Positions 53,325 through 63,595 of a stretch of 64,000 nucleotides of DNA are shown piece after piece. The translations under genes and the position numbers were made by a program. Source of the stretch: Pseudopyrenochaeta lycopersici (lineage: Eukaryota > Ascomycota > Dothideomycetes > Pleosporales > Pseudopyrenochaetaceae); the NCBI GenBank assembly GCA_003313425.1, contig NHZP01000101.1, forward strand, positions 18,610-82,609, in the 5' to 3' direction. Under the pieces are notes generated by a model. That model was not told the origin of the DNA and did not search any database. It was given only the letters and a program-made list of their open reading frames with translations. Position 1 is the first letter of the stretch, and each line of letters begins with the position of its first letter.

Positions 53325-54111
53325 ATGGAGTCGCTACAGGGACAGGGTGCTCCCATAGAGGCTATGGATGATAGTCGCTTGTTAGCAGTAGATACGCTCT
53401 TGCCTGGCGAGAAGGGGGAGCCCTTTCCTGGGACAGCCAACAATCTTCAATGGGTGCGGAGGCACGTTCAACGTAAGTATGTACTTCTTTTCTCAGGTTG
53501 GGTATCCCCTCCCAACTGATATCGTCACAGAGCTGGTGGGACACTGCGTTTCTCTTACTCTCTATCTCGATGTGTCGGGGAGACAATCCGCGTGGTTGAC
53601 CAAGGAGAGCGGGCAGCTCCCTCGACAGTGTATTTCTCAGAAGCACCGGTTTTGTCTGGAGGACTATAAAGAACTCTGTGCACAGGGTACCACCCGGCAG
53701 TCTCTCCTGGTCTTCAAGGTGGATACGTTGGTTAGGGGCGTGGTGTGGAGCTATGTTGCGTTTGCGCAGCTCTCGTTAGAGGCACTGGATGTGCTGGTGG
53801 AGCGCGTTATCCCTCTTCTTGCATTGCCTAGTGGGCAAGCTGCGGATGCTTCTTCTGTTACGGTACGTAGATTGTTCTACGTTTTAGAGGAAGGGTGGTA
53901 TAGTACGCGGGTCGACTGCGCGTGTACTGTTAAAAGTAGGTGTGAGCCTTGTGGGTTTTTATCCCATACATCACCAAGGTTTGTTCGTCTAGACCGATTC
54001 TACCGTTTATGGCGGTCGTCAAGGACATGTTGGTTTGGTGGACTCAGCGATGCAGTAGGAATAGTACAACCGTCAGGAGAGGACTGGCTCTCCTGTCGTG
54101 GATGGTCGTAA
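53325..54111 (+). CDS. Family P protein, two exons
   Basis: Exons 53325-53472 and 53531-54111, 242 residues; 58-base intron GTAAGT...CTGATATCGTCACAG. Exon 2: GRQSAWLTKESG, CACTVKSRCEPC (CxC-x5-CxxC), WFGGLSDAVG, ending WLSCRGWS as in the gene at 29621, while its 3' untranslated region is that of the gene at 26514. That mosaic points to recombination among paralogues. Function unknown. Confidence 0.84.
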
Positions 54112-54500
54112 CCACGATGTAGTTTGTTTGCCTTATGGAATGGCATTGGTAATGCTATAGTCTTTGAGACAGAGTACATGCTGACTTTGTGCTTTTTATA
54201 ATACGTTAGTATCATAAAGCTCTATGGTATAGTATAGCCTATTTGTGTAGGAGAATAGGTATGTTTATTGTATTTTACTTTTTTTTCGTATTAGAAAATA
54301 GGACTGATTTAGTAATGGTAGGGCTCTTCTGGAAACGAAGAAATCGTGGTGCGGAGCTTCATTGTTAAGGGTGTGGGCGCCCTTGGGATGGAACATCAAA
54401 TCTCTCAAGAAATTTTGGCTAAGTCCAATTTCCCTGTGGCTGGAGGGCCATGCAGAGTCACATGGAGATGTGGCACATGGGGGGGCACGGGCCTCCCTGA

Positions 54501-54553
54501 CAACTTTTCTAGTGTGGCGCAGCCTATATATGATTCCTTTCACTAGAAAGTTG
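54501..54553 (+). other. Origin hairpin 35
   Basis: Loop GGCGCAGCC, motif at 54525. Gene-free stretch 54112-54940. Confidence 0.87.
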
Positions 54554-54833
54554 TCAAGTGGTCACCAGCCTCGTGCTGGAGACCCTGGACACTTTACATC
54601 TAAGCAGAGCCTACGACTGGAGGGAGTACCGAAGGGTTAGTCTTTTTAAAGACTAGAGGCGCTGCACTTACTAAGCAACGCAGAGCACGGGCGCGTGCTG
54701 ATCAGATGATCACTGCTTGCCCACTCTTTCTCAGAATAAAATTCTGATTGGTCTATGAATGTAGACATAGGGAGTAGGCACGCCTCTGCCTCGTAGGGAC
54801 TAGTGTGTCTTGGCAGTGCGCAAGATAGAGAGG

Positions 54834-54840
54834 TATATAA
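54834..54840 (+). promoter_or_regulatory. TATA box of the PIP-box gene (copy 2)
   Basis: Duplicate of the element at 16944. Confidence 0.7.
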
Positions 54841-54940
54841 TCATAACAGCTTCTCTGTTTTCACGGAGGTGGGACGGATGTTTTCCAGCAACACTCTTAA
54901 CTAAGAGTACACGGAGGTGGGTGTACAGCGTACTATTGTT

Positions 54941-55528
54941 ATGGCGCAAACAAGTGTTGCGTCTTATTTTATAACGGAGTCTTGTAAGTAGTAGCTGTAT
55001 ACAGTTATGTATAGCGTTTGATATGGAGTAGCTTACATGGTTTCAGCGGCTGCGCGTTCACGTAACCATGACGGAATGTCTAGTACTGAGCCGGATGGAG
55101 ATTCAGAGGATACTGATCTCGATGGGTTTATCGTTGGCGATGATGAGTGCGTGCTGGATGCATCGCAGGGTACCTCTTGCAGCGAAGCGAATGGGGCGGA
55201 TGGTCCTAACAGTATCAACTGTACTGCTGTAGGTGCATCACCATTGTTTGCACGAGACCGGGTGGCGAGGGGTAAGCCGCGACGGAAGCGGTGGTGCATC
55301 GTAGATTCTGAAGAGTCTTCTTCCGATCAGGGCTCTGATGGGACAAGGAATGCGAAGCGTACGCGTATGGAGAGAACGTCTCCATCACGGCGTGTTTGTG
55401 TTTGTCGTAAGCCCGGAAGAGGGCGTGGCGGTGGTACCGAACTATTACAGTCGGTGGAAGCGTTACGCGTAGAAGTGGAACGGCTTTATGCAATTGTCGA
55501 GGCTCACATTGGTCGTGAGTCTCTTTAA
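54941..55528 (+). CDS. PCNA-binding (PIP-box) acidic protein with coiled coil, two exons, copy 2
   Basis: Same gene as at 17051: exons 54941-54983 and 55047-55528, 174 residues, with QTSVASYF at residues 3-10. The whole module 54525-56100 matches 16635-18210. Its neighbours differ, so it was inserted as an independent unit. Confidence 0.8.
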
Positions 55529-56074
55529 TCTGATACTTTGCTATATTGCAGAGGGCTTGGAGAGTCACGTGGAACTACATTATCTTGTTACAACGCTGCG
55601 TGCACGCTCAGTGGGTTATTAGTACGTAGTACAAGAGGTGTCCCCTACTGTATTAGTTCTTGTTTTTCTTCTGGTAGAGACAGGACGTTACGCTATGAAA
55701 TGTTATGTAGAGACGTGTTGTATAAGCAGGCGGGTGCCTTTGTGGGACATGGCCAGTGGGTCATTGTGGTGTTGCAACCGATGATTGTGGTAATGTACGG
55801 CGTTACTTTTTCCTGTTTGTTTAATGCGTAGCTTATTATAGTAGGGCGACAATGTACTTGTATGATACTCATATCAGGGTGTGTTCTCTGTTTGCAGTCC
55901 TACCAAAATGGTGAGGATGAATTTTAATGCTTCAATAGGTATAGTTTAGGAGCGTTGTGATTTGGAAAATCACTTGTTCTCTGTCAAAATTGGCGAAGAC
56001 CAATTTCCCTGTGGCTGGAGGCCAAGCTGAGTCACATGGATGTGTGGCACATGGGGGGGGCACGGGCCCATCCT

Positions 56075-56128
56075 CAACTTTCTAGTGTGGCGTTTTGCCT
56101 ATATATGATTCCTTTCACTAGAAAGTTG
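56075..56128 (+). other. Origin hairpin 36
   Basis: Perfect stem, motif at 56100. Gene-free stretch 55529-56633; the leader region 56360-56530 is unlike other modules and nothing is recognised in it. Confidence 0.87.
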
Positions 56129-56536
56129 TCAAGTGGTCAGGAGCCTTGCGCTCCTTACCCTTGTCACTTTACATGTAAGCAGGGCCGGCGAGTGGAACGA
56201 GTAGCGAAGCGGTAGACTACTTGTAGGCTAGGGGCGCTGCACTTAGTAAGCAGAGCAGAGCACGGACGGTGCGGGTCAGATGACTATTGCTGTGCCTCAC
56301 AAGATCTTTGATCTAATTGGTCTATGTTCATAGACACGGGGAGTGGGCAGGATATGGCCGACTATGGAATAGTCCTGCTTGGCATTGGTTATCACTGGAC
56401 GGTGATTGGATATGTCGTATGTAGTGCGGCGTTTCGGAGATTGGTTTTCTCATCCTGGATAGGTTGGTGTGAAGCACGAATTGCGTACGTTGACGCAGTC
56501 GGGTTTGGCTGCGTCGGTTAATTCCTCAGAAGGGTG

Positions 56537-56545
56537 TATATAAAT
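56537..56545 (+). promoter_or_regulatory. TATA box of the gene at 56634
   Basis: TATATAAAT, 89 bases before the ATG. Confidence 0.65.
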
Positions 56546-56633
56546 GGGGTCCCCGTAGTGTCGGGGTGCAGTGACTGCCTTTTAATGCTATTTAACCCTT
56601 CTTATTTTTTTCCTTGTTATCAGCGTGGTTGCG

Positions 56634-57266
56634 ATGCCAACTGGAAAGGAGTATTCTGCGCGGAGGCGGTGCGAAGTTCGACTTCGGTCTGCGGTAATAC
56701 GCTATACGCTTGTTCCCGGAGGGAAGATGTTAAGTGTGGAGGACTTCAGCAAAGCCTTTCATCGCTACTTGATGAACCCCACGATGAGTGGTCAACGTAG
56801 TGCCGATGCGTGGATAGCAAGGCCTGTTTTGTCTAGTCGAAGCGAGGCCGCGGATGGCGATTTATTCGACGTGTTTGATGTACTCGTCGTCTTTCCTGCG
56901 CAGATCCGGGTAGGGTCTTGTTCGCGTAGGTTTACCTTTGCGCCGCGTGTCTGGAAGGCGGCCGTTGTTGTCAAGGCAGCACAAAGTCGCAATATGTGCG
57001 TATTTGCGGTGTCGATACTTTGCCAGTGGAGCGACGCTTGTGAGGACCAGGTGTCGTTGGGATGTTTCGGCATTGGGTTTGACAGAACCGGCTTGGAGCT
57101 CGATACGGAGTCGTTTGCTGTTTGTCGTCAGTTAACGCTGTTCGGGTATGCCGAACTTTTGGATGGAACGATCTCAGACCCAGCTGCCCTTAGGCCGTAT
57201 GTTGTACGTCCGGATTTTGAGCCGATTATGGAGTATTGCGTTCCCGTTTGCCTACGGACCGGTTAG
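56634..57266 (+). CDS. Unknown 210-residue protein, possible capsid candidate
   Basis: Uninterrupted frame. The first 25 residues are basic (EYSARRRCEVRLRSAVIR), the rest alternates hydrophobic and polar residues in a way that suggests beta strands (FDVLVVFPAQIRVG, FTFAPRVWKAAVVVKA, FAVSILCQW). Length and a basic N-terminus fit small CRESS-virus capsid proteins, but there is no sequence recognition, so this is a guess. The start ATG is the first after the TATA box that opens this frame. Confidence 0.6.
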   Translation: MPTGKEYSARRRCEVRLRSAVIRYTLVPGGKMLSVEDFSKAFHRYLMNPTMSGQRSADAWIARPVLSSRSEAADGDLFDVFDVLVVFPAQIRVGSCSRRFTFAPRVWKAAVVVKAAQSRNMCVFAVSILCQWSDACEDQVSLGCFGIGFDRTGLELDTESFAVCRQLTLFGYAELLDGTISDPAALRPYVVRPDFEPIMEYCVPVCLRTG

Positions 57267-57662
57267 AAGTCTGGTCAAGAACTTTGTGTTGTGGCGATAT
57301 GGTGACCTTGTTGTTACATCACTTCAAGGTGTACGGCTTTTATGTTGGGTACACGGAGTTGTGTGGTATGGAGTATTTTATGGGGATATTGGTGTTTCCC
57401 TAACTAAGGTACGTTTTTGGCAAGTGTTTTGCGCATGTTGGCTAACATGAGGGCGTTAGCGTTTATTGATGACATTGGTCGTATGAGGCATGTGTGGCAT
57501 TGTTGGAGTATTTGTACGCTAAACGTCAGTTTTGTGTTAAAAAAAAATTGCTAAGTCCAATTCCTGTGTGGCTGGAAGACAGGCTGAGTCAGGATGCTGT
57601 GGCTCGGGAGAGTCACGTTGGGATGCTGTGGCGCTATTTTTGCGCGCACGGGCCCATTCTCT

Positions 57663-57705
57663 CAACTTTCGAGTGCTATATATGATTCCTTTCACTAGAA
57701 AGTTG
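57663..57705 (+). other. Origin hairpin 37
   Basis: Short-loop type, CGAG arm, motif at 57677. Gene-free stretch 57267-57999; no TATA box was recognised on the right. Confidence 0.86.
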
Positions 57706-57999
57706 TCAAGTGGTCGAGAGCCTTGCGCTCGGGACCACGACGGCTTTACTGTAAGCTTTGCCTGTGACTGGAGGGAACAGCGGACGCGTCAAACTACTTG
57801 TAGTTTAATGGCAAAAGCCCCGGTAAGCAACATGCAGCACGGACCGTGTGAGTCAGATGACCGCAGGGTTGCCCACTCTCTCTCAGATCTTTGGTCTGAT
57901 TTGTTAGCGGGAGCGTTGGGAGCTAGTAGCGGGTCACGGACGTGGGTTAGGTATCTACTGGTATGCTTATTGGTCGGATGACATCAAGGCGGGGCACCG

Positions 58000-58410
58000 G
58001 TGTTTTTCCGCCGTTTTTCCGCGGGGCTGGCGGAGGCTCGCGGCTTCTGTCTGTTGCGGGGTTATCGCAAAGACTTCTTTAACTCTTCCATCGCGGACGC
58101 ATTGAGCAAGAATTGCAACGAAAAGGGACGTTTTCTCATTGTACGGCGGAGCCTCGCATATCGTATTCCTTGTGCGCCGCACATATTGGACATGGACGCA
58201 CGGTGGAACCGGCCCCAAGAGGTGTTTATGCAAAGCACGAGTGGTGCGTGGAGCGTGTCTCCCGGTTGGCAGACCTGGATGCAGAGCGGAATACTTTACG
58301 ATGGTCGTTCTTCGGCGGGAGCGAACAATGGTTTGGAAGGCGCAGGCCCAGTCACAACACTGGATGAAGGTGCTGGAGAGCGGGAAGGCCGCGATATCGG
58401 TCGAGTGTAG
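58000..58410 (+). CDS. Unresolved gene in three overlapping frames
   Basis: Between 57963 and 58567 three forward frames are long and none is clearly right. The listed frame contains RFLIVRRSLAYRIP and GAWSVSPGWQTWMQSG. A second (to 58367) contains CVERVSRLADLDAERNTLRW and FFGGSEQWF, which resembles family P exon 2 openings. A third (to 58567) contains SSIALEALGVIFVSVLQ, like the family P helix. An ATG at 57963 (MLIGRMTSRRGTG) may start the first exon. I suspect a family P relative with unseen introns or frameshifts. Confidence 0.35.
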   Translation: MFFRRFSAGLAEARGFCLLRGYRKDFFNSSIADALSKNCNEKGRFLIVRRSLAYRIPCAPHILDMDARWNRPQEVFMQSTSGAWSVSPGWQTWMQSGILYDGRSSAGANNGLEGAGPVTTLDEGAGEREGRDIGRV

Positions 58411-59253
58411 CTCGATTGCGTTGGAGGCGCTTGGGGTGATTTTCGTGAGCGTCCTACAGAGTGCTTTACTCTGTTGCACTTGCCTGTCACGGATGTGCTG
58501 GGTTGGTGATCGGTCGGCCTCGGAGAGTTACTTGCGGAAGCGGACGCACTGTGGACGCAGTGGGTAGGGATGGTTGCTGCGCCGAAGGTGTGGGCTTTTT
58601 GGTAAGTATACCGCCTTGTCTATTGCGACAAGTTAAGAAGGCTTGTGTATCATGTTACTGACGTTTCTGTCTTCGTAGTTCTCTACGATATGTGGTTGTA
58701 CTGCGGGAAGCATATGTCGTGTAGCCTGTAACGTATAGAGTTATCTTTACTCTTCCCTATTTGAGGATGCAGTATGTGCGTAGTACTGTTTTTCTCATAA
58801 TGCGTAGCTATAATGTTAGGGCAGCGTCTATTACGTGAGTGTTTGTTTCTGTAAATGTTTTATTTCCCTACTGATAGGCTAGGTAGTAGCCTTGTGTTCT
58901 GTGTTTAGGGTATTTCCTACCCTACTTGCTTTTTTACAATACGTTGATGGTATCTATGTCGTAGGTTCTTTTTTTTTTTTTAGAATTGCGAGGCTATTTG
59001 TTTTGTCTCTATCATGGGTGTTTTTACTAATTTGTGTTATATAGGAACTAGGTAAGAGGTACTATGCGTTAGACGTGCGTTGCTTGTGGTGGGGCATAGT
59101 ACGTTAGGAAGTGCGGAGCTTCATTGTTAAGGGTGGGAGCCCTTGGGATGGAAGATGGAACATCAGACCTCTCGAAAAAATGGCTAAGTTCATTTTTGTT
59201 GTGGCTGGAGGTCACGTTTTACCGGGGTGCTGAAAAATTTTTCAGCCACGACT

Positions 59254-59306
59254 CAACTTTTCTAGTGTGGCGCAGCCTATATATGATTCCTTTCACTAGA
59301 AAGTTG
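59254..59306 (+). other. Origin hairpin 38
   Basis: Loop GGCGCAGCC, motif at 59278. Gene-free stretch from 58568 to 59664; mostly T-rich before 59100, with the GCTGAAAAATTTTTCAGC cassette near the origin. Confidence 0.87.
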
Positions 59307-59605
59307 TCAAGTGGTCAGGAGCCTTGCGCTTCTGATCCTAGACACTTTACACGTATGCGTTGCCTACGACTGGAGGGAGTAGCGAAGCGTTAGGCTCCTT
59401 GGAGACTAGAGGCAAGAGCCCCTGTAAGCAGAGCAGAGCACGGACGTCGCGGGTCAGATGACGCTGCTTTGCACGTGAGGAGCACCCCTGCCCTCGCTAC
59501 TCTCTCAATCAGTTGTCTGATTGGTCTATAGCTATAGACGCATGGAATGTGCATTAGGTTGCTCATTAGGGACTAGTGGTCTTGGCATGGTTCAAGAGCT
59601 GGATG

Positions 59606-59612
59606 TATAAGA
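59606..59612 (+). promoter_or_regulatory. TATA box of the family P gene at 59665
   Basis: TATAAGA followed by a run of about twelve G and a CCCTC stretch. Confidence 0.62.
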
Positions 59613-59664
59613 GGGGGGGGGGGCCCTCTGCCTCATTTACGGAGTGTGTTCCAGCTCACTCTAA

Positions 59665-60534
59665 ATGACGATGGTGTCGTCAACCGGAGGGCATATTCGT
59701 ACGGATTGTGATGGCCGTGTAGGTAGCGTACAGCTCGAGCTTGCTCTGTCGGGGATCGACTGCCTTGTAGAAGGCAAGTTAGGAGAATTTGTTACATGGA
59801 GTGCATCTGATTTAGATTGTTTGCGGAGCCACATGGACAGTAGGCTTTTCTCTCTGTCTATCTTTCAACAGTTGGGGGCTGCAACTGACGGAGTGGTAGT
59901 GTTGGTGAAGCAACGCGTGTCTCTTACGTTTCACCTACAGCCGGATGGCGCGCTGGAGGTATGCCTGACCAAGGAGAGCGGGCAGGCTCCTCGCCAGTGT
60001 TCTGCGCCCAATGTGTGTGGGTGTTATTTTGGAAGTTGTACTTCTGCCGATAATGCCCCGATGGCATTTCTTGTTTGGAAAGCAGACGTTGTAGGACAGT
60101 ACAATCAGATGCGGAGCATGGTTGCATTTGCACGTCTTTGCTCGGAAACACTGGAGGTGTTCATCGAAAGCGTATTGCCCTGTGTGTATACACATGGGAG
60201 AGATCACGTGCAGGCGGAGGAGGTCGATACGCTCTTTGACGCACTTGATCAAGGGCGATTTTCCAGTAGCGTTGGGTGCGGGTGCAAATTGCGAGAGCAT
60301 TGTTTGTCCTGTTTGTCGTTACGTTCTAATCAGCAACGTTTCACGAGATGGGACATGTTTAGTGGGCCATTCCCATGCGGTCCAGATGGCTGGTTTTCTG
60401 GGTACAGCGATGCGGTTGGAATCGTAGAACCGTTGGCGCTTGACTGGCTTACATGCCCGTATACTGCGCTCAATTCTATCTCGCCTCTCGAGGGTGCACT
60501 TAGTAAGTACTCTGTAGACGAGTTGCTCAGTTAA
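59665..60534 (+). CDS. Family P protein with an in-frame intron
   Basis: Exons 59665-59839 and 59900-60534, 269 residues; the 60-base intron (GTAGGC...CTGACGGAGTGGTAG) has no stop and is a multiple of three, so the unspliced 289-residue form is also open. Exon 2: LEVCLTKESG, CGCKLREHCLSC (CxC-x5-CxxC), QRFTRWD, WFSGYSDAVG, then a longer tail than in relatives. Closest to the gene at 20194. Two ATGs (59665, 59671) start the same frame. Function unknown. Confidence 0.8.
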   Translation: MTMVSSTGGHIRTDCDGRVGSVQLELALSGIDCLVEGKLGEFVTWSASDLDCLRSHMDSRLFSLSIFQQLGAATDGVVVLVKQRVSLTFHLQPDGALEVCLTKESGQAPRQCSAPNVCGCYFGSCTSADNAPMAFLVWKADVVGQYNQMRSMVAFARLCSETLEVFIESVLPCVYTHGRDHVQAEEVDTLFDALDQGRFSSSVGCGCKLREHCLSCLSLRSNQQRFTRWDMFSGPFPCGPDGWFSGYSDAVGIVEPLALDWLTCPYTALNSISPLEGALSKYSVDELLS

Positions 60535-60838
60535 GTATTGTTTAGTATGGACTATTATTGTCAAGCATGATAGGTGCACGATTTCTGTCGGACAGACTCT
60601 ACATGAAACAATTAATTTGTGGTAGTAGTTGGCGGTAGCTAATTTTTGTTTTCAGGTATGGATGGTGGTTATGTACTATGGTATATAGTAAGGGTGTGAA
60701 CCCTTAGGATGGAACATCAAATCTGAAGAAAAAATGCGTAAGTCCATTTTGTGTGTGGCTGACAGTCACGCAGGGTCACGTTAGCTGTGGCGCGGGGAGC
60801 GCAGACATGGGTCGTTTTTGGGCACGGGCCCATTCTCT

Positions 60839-60881
60839 CAACTTTCTTGTGCTATATATGATTCCTTTCACTAGAAAGTTG
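60839..60881 (+). other. Origin hairpin 39
   Basis: Short-loop type, CTTG arm, motif at 60853. Gene-free stretch 60535-61246. Confidence 0.86.
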
Positions 60882-61158
60882 TCAAGTGGTCAGGAGCCTT
60901 GCGCTTCTGATCCTAGACACTTTACACGTATGCGTTGCCTACGACTGGAGGGAGTAGCGAAGCGTTAGGCTCCTTGGAGACTAGAGGCAAGAGCCCCTGT
61001 AAGCAATACAAAGCACGGACAGTGCGGATCAGGTGATGTTGGATTGCCACATCTGTTAAATCTATGATTTGATTGGTCTATCTCCATAGACGCATGGAAT
61101 GGGCATACCTATGCTCACTAGGGACTAGGTGGTCTTGGCATCGCGCAGGGCAGGAATG

Positions 61159-61168
61159 TATATATAAG
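61159..61168 (+). promoter_or_regulatory. TATA box of the family P gene at 61247
   Basis: Duplicate of the element at 51683. Confidence 0.7.
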
Positions 61169-61246
61169 ACAGCTGAGGAGCTGTGTTCACGGACGTGTTG
61201 CACCATTCTAAGGAACCTCGTGCTTTCCTTTTGTTTTTACATTGCG

Positions 61247-62060
61247 ATGGCATCGCATACCGGGCAGCGCACCCTAGCGAGTAGCGTGCCATCAATAGAC
61301 AGGCTTGTTTTGGGTAGAAGGGGGGACCCGTTCACAGGGACAGCTGAGAATATTCAATGGATGCGGAGTTACGTGCCGGGTAGGTTTGTTGCTGTTTCTT
61401 TTCATTCTCACTGCAGTGGGGGGGGTCCCAACTGACGGAGTAATAGTGCTTGTAGAGTATGGTGTATCTCTTACCTTCCATGTGCCATTGTCGGGGAGAC
61501 AATCTTGGTGGGTGACCAAAGAGAGTGGGCAACCCCCTAGGCGGTGCGTAGAGGAACAGCACACGGAGTGTCTCAATAATTACCAGCAGCACGCTGTGCA
61601 GCGTAGTATGCGGCAGGCGGTTCTTGTAGTAAAGGTGGAAACCATATATTACGACGAGAGGAATACGATTGTTGTATTTGCGGAGCTCTCTCTAGAGACA
61701 TTGGATGTTCTCTTGTATCGCATCGTACCTTCTCTCATACGGCCGGATGGGCAGATTGTGGAGGCTTTCTATGTCAATAGATTGTTCGAGTTGTTGGAGA
61801 ACGGGTGGTGTAGTACGCGGGTGGACTGCGGATGTTCACGACATACTATATGTGAGCCTTGTGCGTATGTACATGGTTTTTCATCCAGGTTTGTTAAGTG
61901 GCCGAGGTTTTCTGGTGTACGGCCAGTAACTAATTCTAACTGGTTTGGTGGGATCAGTGACGCGGTAGGGGAGGTGCAACCGTATGGTTTAGATTGGTTA
62001 TCGTGTCTTATGAGTAGGTGTTACGGTGATAGTTATTACTATTACGAACACGGAGTATAG
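61247..62060 (+). CDS. Family P protein, two exons, copy 2
   Basis: Same gene as at 51771, offset 9476: exons 61247-61379 and 61447-62060, 248 residues, identical translation. The two modules differ only near the right-hand origin, where this one has GGCCATGCAGAGTCACATGG in place of the CAGC-palindrome cassette. Confidence 0.83.
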
Positions 62061-62413
62061 TAACGTAGTGGGGATAGTATAAACTAGGAATGAAGTGTAT
62101 GTTTATTGTATGTTTTTCAGGATATTATTGGGACTGCAAAGTATATTAATATATGTTGTTTGTATAGCATAGTAAGTAAGTTTTTGTTGGTAGGTATACA
62201 ATTGTTTTTTGTACCCGTAGGTACTAATTTAGTAATGGTAGGGCCATTAAAACAATGACTTCTCGTTGTTGCGGAGCTTGGTTAGTAAGGGTGGGAGCCC
62301 TCAGGATGGAACATCAAACCTCTCGAAAAATGCGTAAGTCCATTTTCGTTGTGGCTGGAGGGCCATGCAGAGTCACATGGGTGTGGCGCGGATTTCGCGC
62401 ACAGACCCGGACT

Positions 62414-62466
62414 CAACTTTTCTAGTGAGGCGCAGCCTATATATGATTCCTTTCACTAGAAAGTTG
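62414..62466 (+). other. Origin hairpin 40
   Basis: Loop GGCGCAGCC preceded by GTGA, motif at 62438, right side of the GAGCAAGTGG variety. Gene-free stretch 62061-62803. Confidence 0.86.
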
Positions 62467-62749
62467 AGCAAGTGGTCGGCAGCCTCGTGCTGCCAGCCCT
62501 TGCAACTTTACCTGTAAGCAGAGCCCATGAGTGGAACGAATACCGAAGGGTTAGACTACTTATAGGCTAGGGGCGCTGCACTTACTAAGCAGAGCAGAGC
62601 ACGGACGGTGCGGGTCACTTGACCTTGCTGTGCCCACTCTTTTTTCAATCAGGATTCTGATTGGGCTATGGACATAACCTCATGGAATGGGCAGCCCTCT
62701 GTGTACTATGGAGTAGTTTTTCTTGGCAAAGACAGCATGGTTATCGATC

Positions 62750-62755
62750 TATAAC
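62750..62755 (+). promoter_or_regulatory. TATA-like box of the family P gene at 62804
   Basis: TATAAC, weak, followed by ACAGAGGAGCTGT. Confidence 0.5.
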
Positions 62756-62803
62756 ACGAACAGAGGAGCTGTTTGCATGGATATGTTTTACACCTACATT
62801 GCG

Positions 62804-63595
62804 ATGGTATCGCAACCTGGGAAGCTTATGGAGTTGTGGGCTATAGACGATAGTCGTATGCCATCCCTTGACAAGCTTGTGTCTGGTTGCAAGGGGAATC
62901 CCTTTGCGGGGACAGCTACCAATCTGCAATGGGCGCGGAGGCACATTGGTAGTACGTTTGTACTGTTCTTTGCTACTTAGTTAGTTAGAACGCTAACTAA
63001 TAGAGTTGTAGAGCTGGTGGAGCAAGCTGTGTCAGTGACTTGCTATTCGGGTCTGGATAGCGAACCCTATTGGTGGCTTACCAGGGAGAGTGGATATCTC
63101 CCTCGCGAGTGTATATGGGATGGACCACACACGGAGTGTCTCGATGAGTTCAATGAGTTCTATGCCCAGGGGGCCACTCGGCAGTCGGTTCTTGTGCTGA
63201 AAGTTGACGTAGCCCAGGATGGGGAGGTGCGGAGCTTAGTTGCTTTTGCTCAACTCTCGGTAGAGGCATTGGATGTGCTTGTGGAGCGTATTCTACCTCT
63301 TGTAACACGATCACCTGATGGTCATACGGCGGATGCTGTAGTTGTGGAGGCACTGTTTGATACTTTGTCACTAGGTGGCTTTTCTACATCTGTGAAGTGC
63401 GCATGCAGACTACATGGAATTTGTAGGCGTTGTGCATCAGTACAGCGTATGTCGCCAAGGTTTCTTTTGTTGAATGGATTTTCTGGAGTATGGCCGTTCG
63501 GGGAATCCGTTTGGTTTGCTGGCATTAGTCATGCTGTGGGACTATTACAGCCGTATTCAGTGAACTGGATGAGTTGCGATTTATCCCTTAAGTGA
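62804..63595 (+). CDS. Family P protein, two exons
   Basis: Exons 62804-62948 and 63012-63595, 242 residues; 63-base intron GTAGTA...CTAACTAATAGAGTTGTAG. The start is the MVS variant, with ATG in TGCGATGGTATCGCA. Exon 1 ends LQWARRHI. Exon 2: PYWWLTRESG, CACRLHGICRRC (CxC-x5-CxxC), WFAGISHAVG (His replaces the usual Asp). Function unknown. Confidence 0.82.

Noticed and set aside
57148..57450. A 100-codon frame overlapping the end of the 210-residue gene
   Set aside because: It overlaps a better frame for most of its coding length and shows no family features.
840..62480. A recurring short peptide ending in YMIPFTRKLSSGHQPCAG found at every module start
   Set aside because: It is the translation of the origin loop and right arm. 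It recurs because the DNA is conserved, it has no consistent start codon and it is followed by different stops.
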